Origin: JACJVV01 sp047602755
GTDB taxonomy: Archaea > Nanobdellota > Nanobdellia > Woesearchaeales > JACJVV01
Length of the DNA: 64,000 bases
Direction of reading: 5' to 3'
Assembly (NCBI GenBank): GCA_047602755.1
Contig: JBLKOM010000007.1
Coordinates: 1-64,000, forward strand
Shown: positions 61,323-64,000 of the stretch, piece after piece
How the letters are laid out: each line of letters opens with the position of its first letter
Numbering within the stretch: position 1 is the first letter of the stretch
Made by a program: the position numbers and the translations under genes
Notes under the pieces: model-generated
What the model was told of the DNA's origin: nothing
Database searches by the model: none
What the model saw: only the letters and a program-made list of their open reading frames with translations

Positions 61323-63809
61323 ATGAGCAATGTAGACACTATTTTCAATATAAAAAGAGTATATTCAAATTTATTTCTAGCTAAGCCTTTTTTAGAGAGA
61401 AAAGGAGTTTATAGTGCTGAAAAATTACTTGAAGAAATAAAAAAAGCTCAAAAAAGTATGGGATTTAAAATAGGTAAAGATGAAGATGGTTTAAGCTTAA
61501 CTGATATAATTCAAGATGCATTTACAGATGCAAGAGAACAACATCAATTAAGTCAAGGAGAAAGATCTAAAGTTTCAAGATTAAATAAATACCATAGTTA
61601 TATAGACATTCTTTTACAAGAATTAGGGAAAGATGGGAGAGAAAATCCATTTCATGAAAAAATTCCTATTTTTATTAATGGACTTTGTATAACAGATGAG
61701 GGATTGATGCAAAAAGAAGGAATTGACCCTTATGGAAATAATCACATATTTAGTAATCTTCTTTTAGATTTACTTCCAAACTTTTTTCCTAATGAATTTC
61801 TAGATATGCTCAGATTTGTTTATGTACAACCAATTCCATATACACAAAGAACAGTAATCAGAAGAATAGAGCACGAAAAAGATGATGATAACAGAGAAGG
61901 AGATATACAATTTGGATTAGAAGATATCTTAAGGGAAAGAATTTTAAAAAAAATAAATCAAGAAGGAAGAATAGGATTTGGTACTCTTGAAAAATATGAT
62001 TATACAACACCAAAAATTGGAAATTCATTCTATCACTCAGATATGTTTGATGCAAGGCAATTACATTCTAGAATAGCTAATAATCCAGATAACTATGCGG
62101 ATGAAGCAATGCATAATGGAAAATTAGATTGGCAATGGTTTTTACAAAAACAACAAATAACTGCATATGTAAATAAACAAATTATGGCAATAAAATTTGC
62201 AATGATTAGAGACATGATATTTCCACATGTTATCGATACTCTTCTTGATTATCATATTGATTCTATTCCTCTTTATATGGAAAAAACCTCTTCTAGCAGT
62301 GAGATAATGCAAATAACAAATGATTATGTAGATATTCCTTTTGATTTAGAATTTATTGGAGGAAAAGATGGAATACTTGCAAATGCACCAGATAGACTTC
62401 CAAAAGCAGGAATATGTCATCCAACAGCAATAGGAAGACTTTTTGGATTTATGGAAAGTATTTACATGAAATGGACTGGTGGGAAACAAATTTTCATGCC
62501 AAAAACAAAGCAAGAGAAAAAAACAAATATATTAGTATATGAAAGTTCAGGAACATTTCCTTGGTTGCTTTTAGAAAACGATACGCATAAAGAAAATCCT
62601 AATTTACATGATCTTGCAATAGAGCATTTAAGTCAATATGAAATTGGTCTTCTTGAAGCACTTGCAAAAATACATAGAGTTGGTTTTACAAGGGTGGAAC
62701 CAAGAATAGTTGCATTAAAAAATACAGATTTTAATGTATATAAAGGACTTAGGTCAATAAATAAAGAAAATATTAGATGGTTTACTGAAAGTAGAGATAA
62801 AAATTGGTTAACCCCTGATAAAATACCAGGTTTCATGAGCATGCAATCTATTAGTGAGATGGCGGGTGATTTTAGAGGATCAGAGTTATCTTATCCTATA
62901 GGACCAAAATTATCACAAAGATGGATTGAAGATTTCCATGATGGCAAAGCAGATATGGGGTGCTCTATTGCTCCTGTGCTTGGTAGAATTGAAAGAACAT
63001 ATGCAAGAAAACTATTAGCTGAACAATTAAAGCATGAGGATGAACATAAAGTAAAAGAATTTTTTAGACATGTAAATCCAGATACATTAGAAAGTATATA
63101 TGCTGTAAGAGGAACAGCAGCACATAATTTATTCTCAATGCCATTAGAAGGACTTGTTCATTATGATACATTAAACTTAGCTGGTATTGAACCTGTTTCA
63201 TCTGATAAGTATACTGAAACACCATTAGTTACAACTATTTTCTCAAAGACAAAATATGGTGGAATACAATTTCAGGCAACATTTCACCCTGATGTTTATT
63301 TATTTATGGAAAGAGGAGATAATAATTATGATTTAATTGTTATTGATAGAAAAACAAATAGAGCAACACCTTATCCGGAACATAAATATTTAATGCAAAC
63401 TTTGTTTTATGGTTGGATGCTAAGCGATATTGTAAAAAAAGAATTAGGAATAGATGTTATTAACATTTATACTATGCTAGATAAAAATGCATTCTATAAA
63501 GGATTTGGTGATAATGATGTTATTACATATCCACATACAACTTATAGAACACCTAAATTTTCACCTATAACTTTGTGGACACCAGATGATCCATTACGAG
63601 AAATAATACCAGATGTTGTTGGAACAATACAAGCTGAAAAGCAAATGATAATCAATGAACCAAGCAGTATTATTGACATGAAAAAACAACATGAAGCAAA
63701 AGGTTTATGTGATAAATGTTATTCTGAAACAAGATTTCTTTGTAATTATATGAGAGATAGCCTAAAAAGAAAAGAAGATGTAGCTGTGCATTTAAATCAG
63801 ACAACATAA
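61323..63809 (+). CDS. Cas4-like PD-(D/E)XK nuclease with Fe-S cysteines
   Basis: An 828-residue protein. The C-terminal 300 residues hold a RecB/Cas4-type nuclease: His601 in GTAAHNLF, P656-D657, D675-R-K677 (VIDRKTNR) and the motif IV glutamine region (LMQTLFYGWML). Four cysteines placed as in Cas4/AddB (C547 before the fold, C796, C799 and C807 after) suggest a 4Fe-4S cluster. Residues 1-540 are uncharacterised, with no helicase motif seen. It probably cuts or processes DNA ends. Divergent from an inactivated DNA polymerase over a shared promoter region. Confidence 0.8.
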   Translation: MSNVDTIFNIKRVYSNLFLAKPFLERKGVYSAEKLLEEIKKAQKSMGFKIGKDEDGLSLTDIIQDAFTDAREQHQLSQGERSKVSRLNKYHSYIDILLQELGKDGRENPFHEKIPIFINGLCITDEGLMQKEGIDPYGNNHIFSNLLLDLLPNFFPNEFLDMLRFVYVQPIPYTQRTVIRRIEHEKDDDNREGDIQFGLEDILRERILKKINQEGRIGFGTLEKYDYTTPKIGNSFYHSDMFDARQLHSRIANNPDNYADEAMHNGKLDWQWFLQKQQITAYVNKQIMAIKFAMIRDMIFPHVIDTLLDYHIDSIPLYMEKTSSSSEIMQITNDYVDIPFDLEFIGGKDGILANAPDRLPKAGICHPTAIGRLFGFMESIYMKWTGGKQIFMPKTKQEKKTNILVYESSGTFPWLLLENDTHKENPNLHDLAIEHLSQYEIGLLEALAKIHRVGFTRVEPRIVALKNTDFNVYKGLRSINKENIRWFTESRDKNWLTPDKIPGFMSMQSISEMAGDFRGSELSYPIGPKLSQRWIEDFHDGKADMGCSIAPVLGRIERTYARKLLAEQLKHEDEHKVKEFFRHVNPDTLESIYAVRGTAAHNLFSMPLEGLVHYDTLNLAGIEPVSSDKYTETPLVTTIFSKTKYGGIQFQATFHPDVYLFMERGDNNYDLIVIDRKTNRATPYPEHKYLMQTLFYGWMLSDIVKKELGIDVINIYTMLDKNAFYKGFGDNDVITYPHTTYRTPKFSPITLWTPDDPLREIIPDVVGTIQAEKQMIINEPSSIIDMKKQHEAKGLCDKCYSETRFLCNYMRDSLKRKEDVAVHLNQTT

Positions 63810-63918
63810 AGTTTATTGAATACATATCGCAAAGTTTAAAAGCTCAAAGATGTTCTTACAAAATATGATATACGGAATTCATAGAAATGGTGATTGTATT
63901 CCTTGTTAGTGTAGGATA

Positions 63919-64000
63919 TTACTTTAGTTTACAATTCAAACATTTGTTGAATAATTTCGTATGCAGAAAAAGAGGATGTTCTTTAGCAATTTTTTGCCCC
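63919..64000 (-). CDS. Possible C-terminal end of a leftward gene (partial)
   Basis: An open frame runs from the right window edge to a TAA at 63921-63919 and encodes about 26 residues ending NKCLNCKLK. It contains one Cys-x-x-Cys. Too short to assign. The gap 63810-63918 shows no other supportable gene. Confidence 0.3.
   Translation of the reverse strand, partial: GQKIAKEHPLFLHTKLFNKCLNCKLK

Overview
The window is a compact, strongly AT-rich archaeal chromosome segment. Archaeal hallmarks are a histone, the aCPSF1 (FttA) RNase/termination factor next to the proteasome beta subunit, EF1A followed by ribosomal protein S10, archaeal-type AlaRS, the DNA-repair protein NreA, RNase HII, SMC, FtsZ, a TrmB-family regulator, TATA boxes 25-30 bases before many start codons (leaderless genes), and tRNA introns with bulge-helix-bulge geometry. 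Type IV pilin-like proteins, cysteine-rich lipoproteins/secreted proteins, split enzymes and bacterial-type ThrRS and MutL fit a DPANN archaeon of the Woesearchaeota/Pacearchaeota type. That placement is an inference from gene content, not a phylogeny.

Layout. 1-2.3 kb: a truncated beta-helix surface protein with a small winged-helix gene, and a divergent nitroreductase. 2.3-2.7 kb: an 89-bp tandem repeat rich in hairpins. 2.7-6.1 kb: ftsZ with a long structured leader, and an operon of two catalytically degenerate HIT proteins plus a DsbB-like protein. 6.1-8.6 kb: tRNA-Ser with flanking tRNA fragments, threonine synthase, a PUA protein and an intron-containing tRNA-Arg. 9.3-14.3 kb: a leftward cluster of an NFACT-R protein, a hydrolase, both NAD(P)HX repair enzymes and an ABC exporter. 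14.4-19.8 kb: a pilin, an ion channel, a zinc-ribbon protein, a methyltransferase, a PHP phosphoesterase, tRNA-Met, tRNA-Ala with a T-loop intron, a canonical HIT protein and a histone.

19.9-29.5 kb: a short histone-fold gene, two coiled-coil proteins, mutL, a MITE-like element, an AsnB-Dph6 fusion, a YqjD/YqjE-like pair and thrS. 29.8-36 kb: a small ORF, a phosphoribosyltransferase, aCPSF1, psmB, and a cysteine-rich lipoprotein/pilin operon. 36-46 kb: rnhB, a Kazal/beta-helix secreted protein, smc, nreA and membrane proteins. 45.7-51.9 kb: alaS, homoserine dehydrogenase, chorismate synthase and a cysteine-cluster protein. 52-54.8 kb: a TrmB-like regulator divergent from a phosphatase-like/phosphohistidine-domain gene pair. 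54.8-57.8 kb: rpsJ, tuf and two orphans. 58-63.8 kb: an inactivated family B DNA polymerase divergent from a Cas4-like Fe-S nuclease.

The strongest candidates for undescribed biology are: (i) the inactivated polymerase and Cas4-like nuclease pair sharing a 56-bp promoter region; (ii) a series of hairpins with an identical six-base loop upstream of ftsZ; (iii) the TrmB, phosphatase-like and phosphohistidine-domain module with palindromic operators; (iv) a tRNA-Ala intron at position 59/60; (v) smc and an ion channel that appear to start at ATC and ATT; and (vi) the AsnB-Dph6 fusion. All calls come from reading the sequence; no database search was run.
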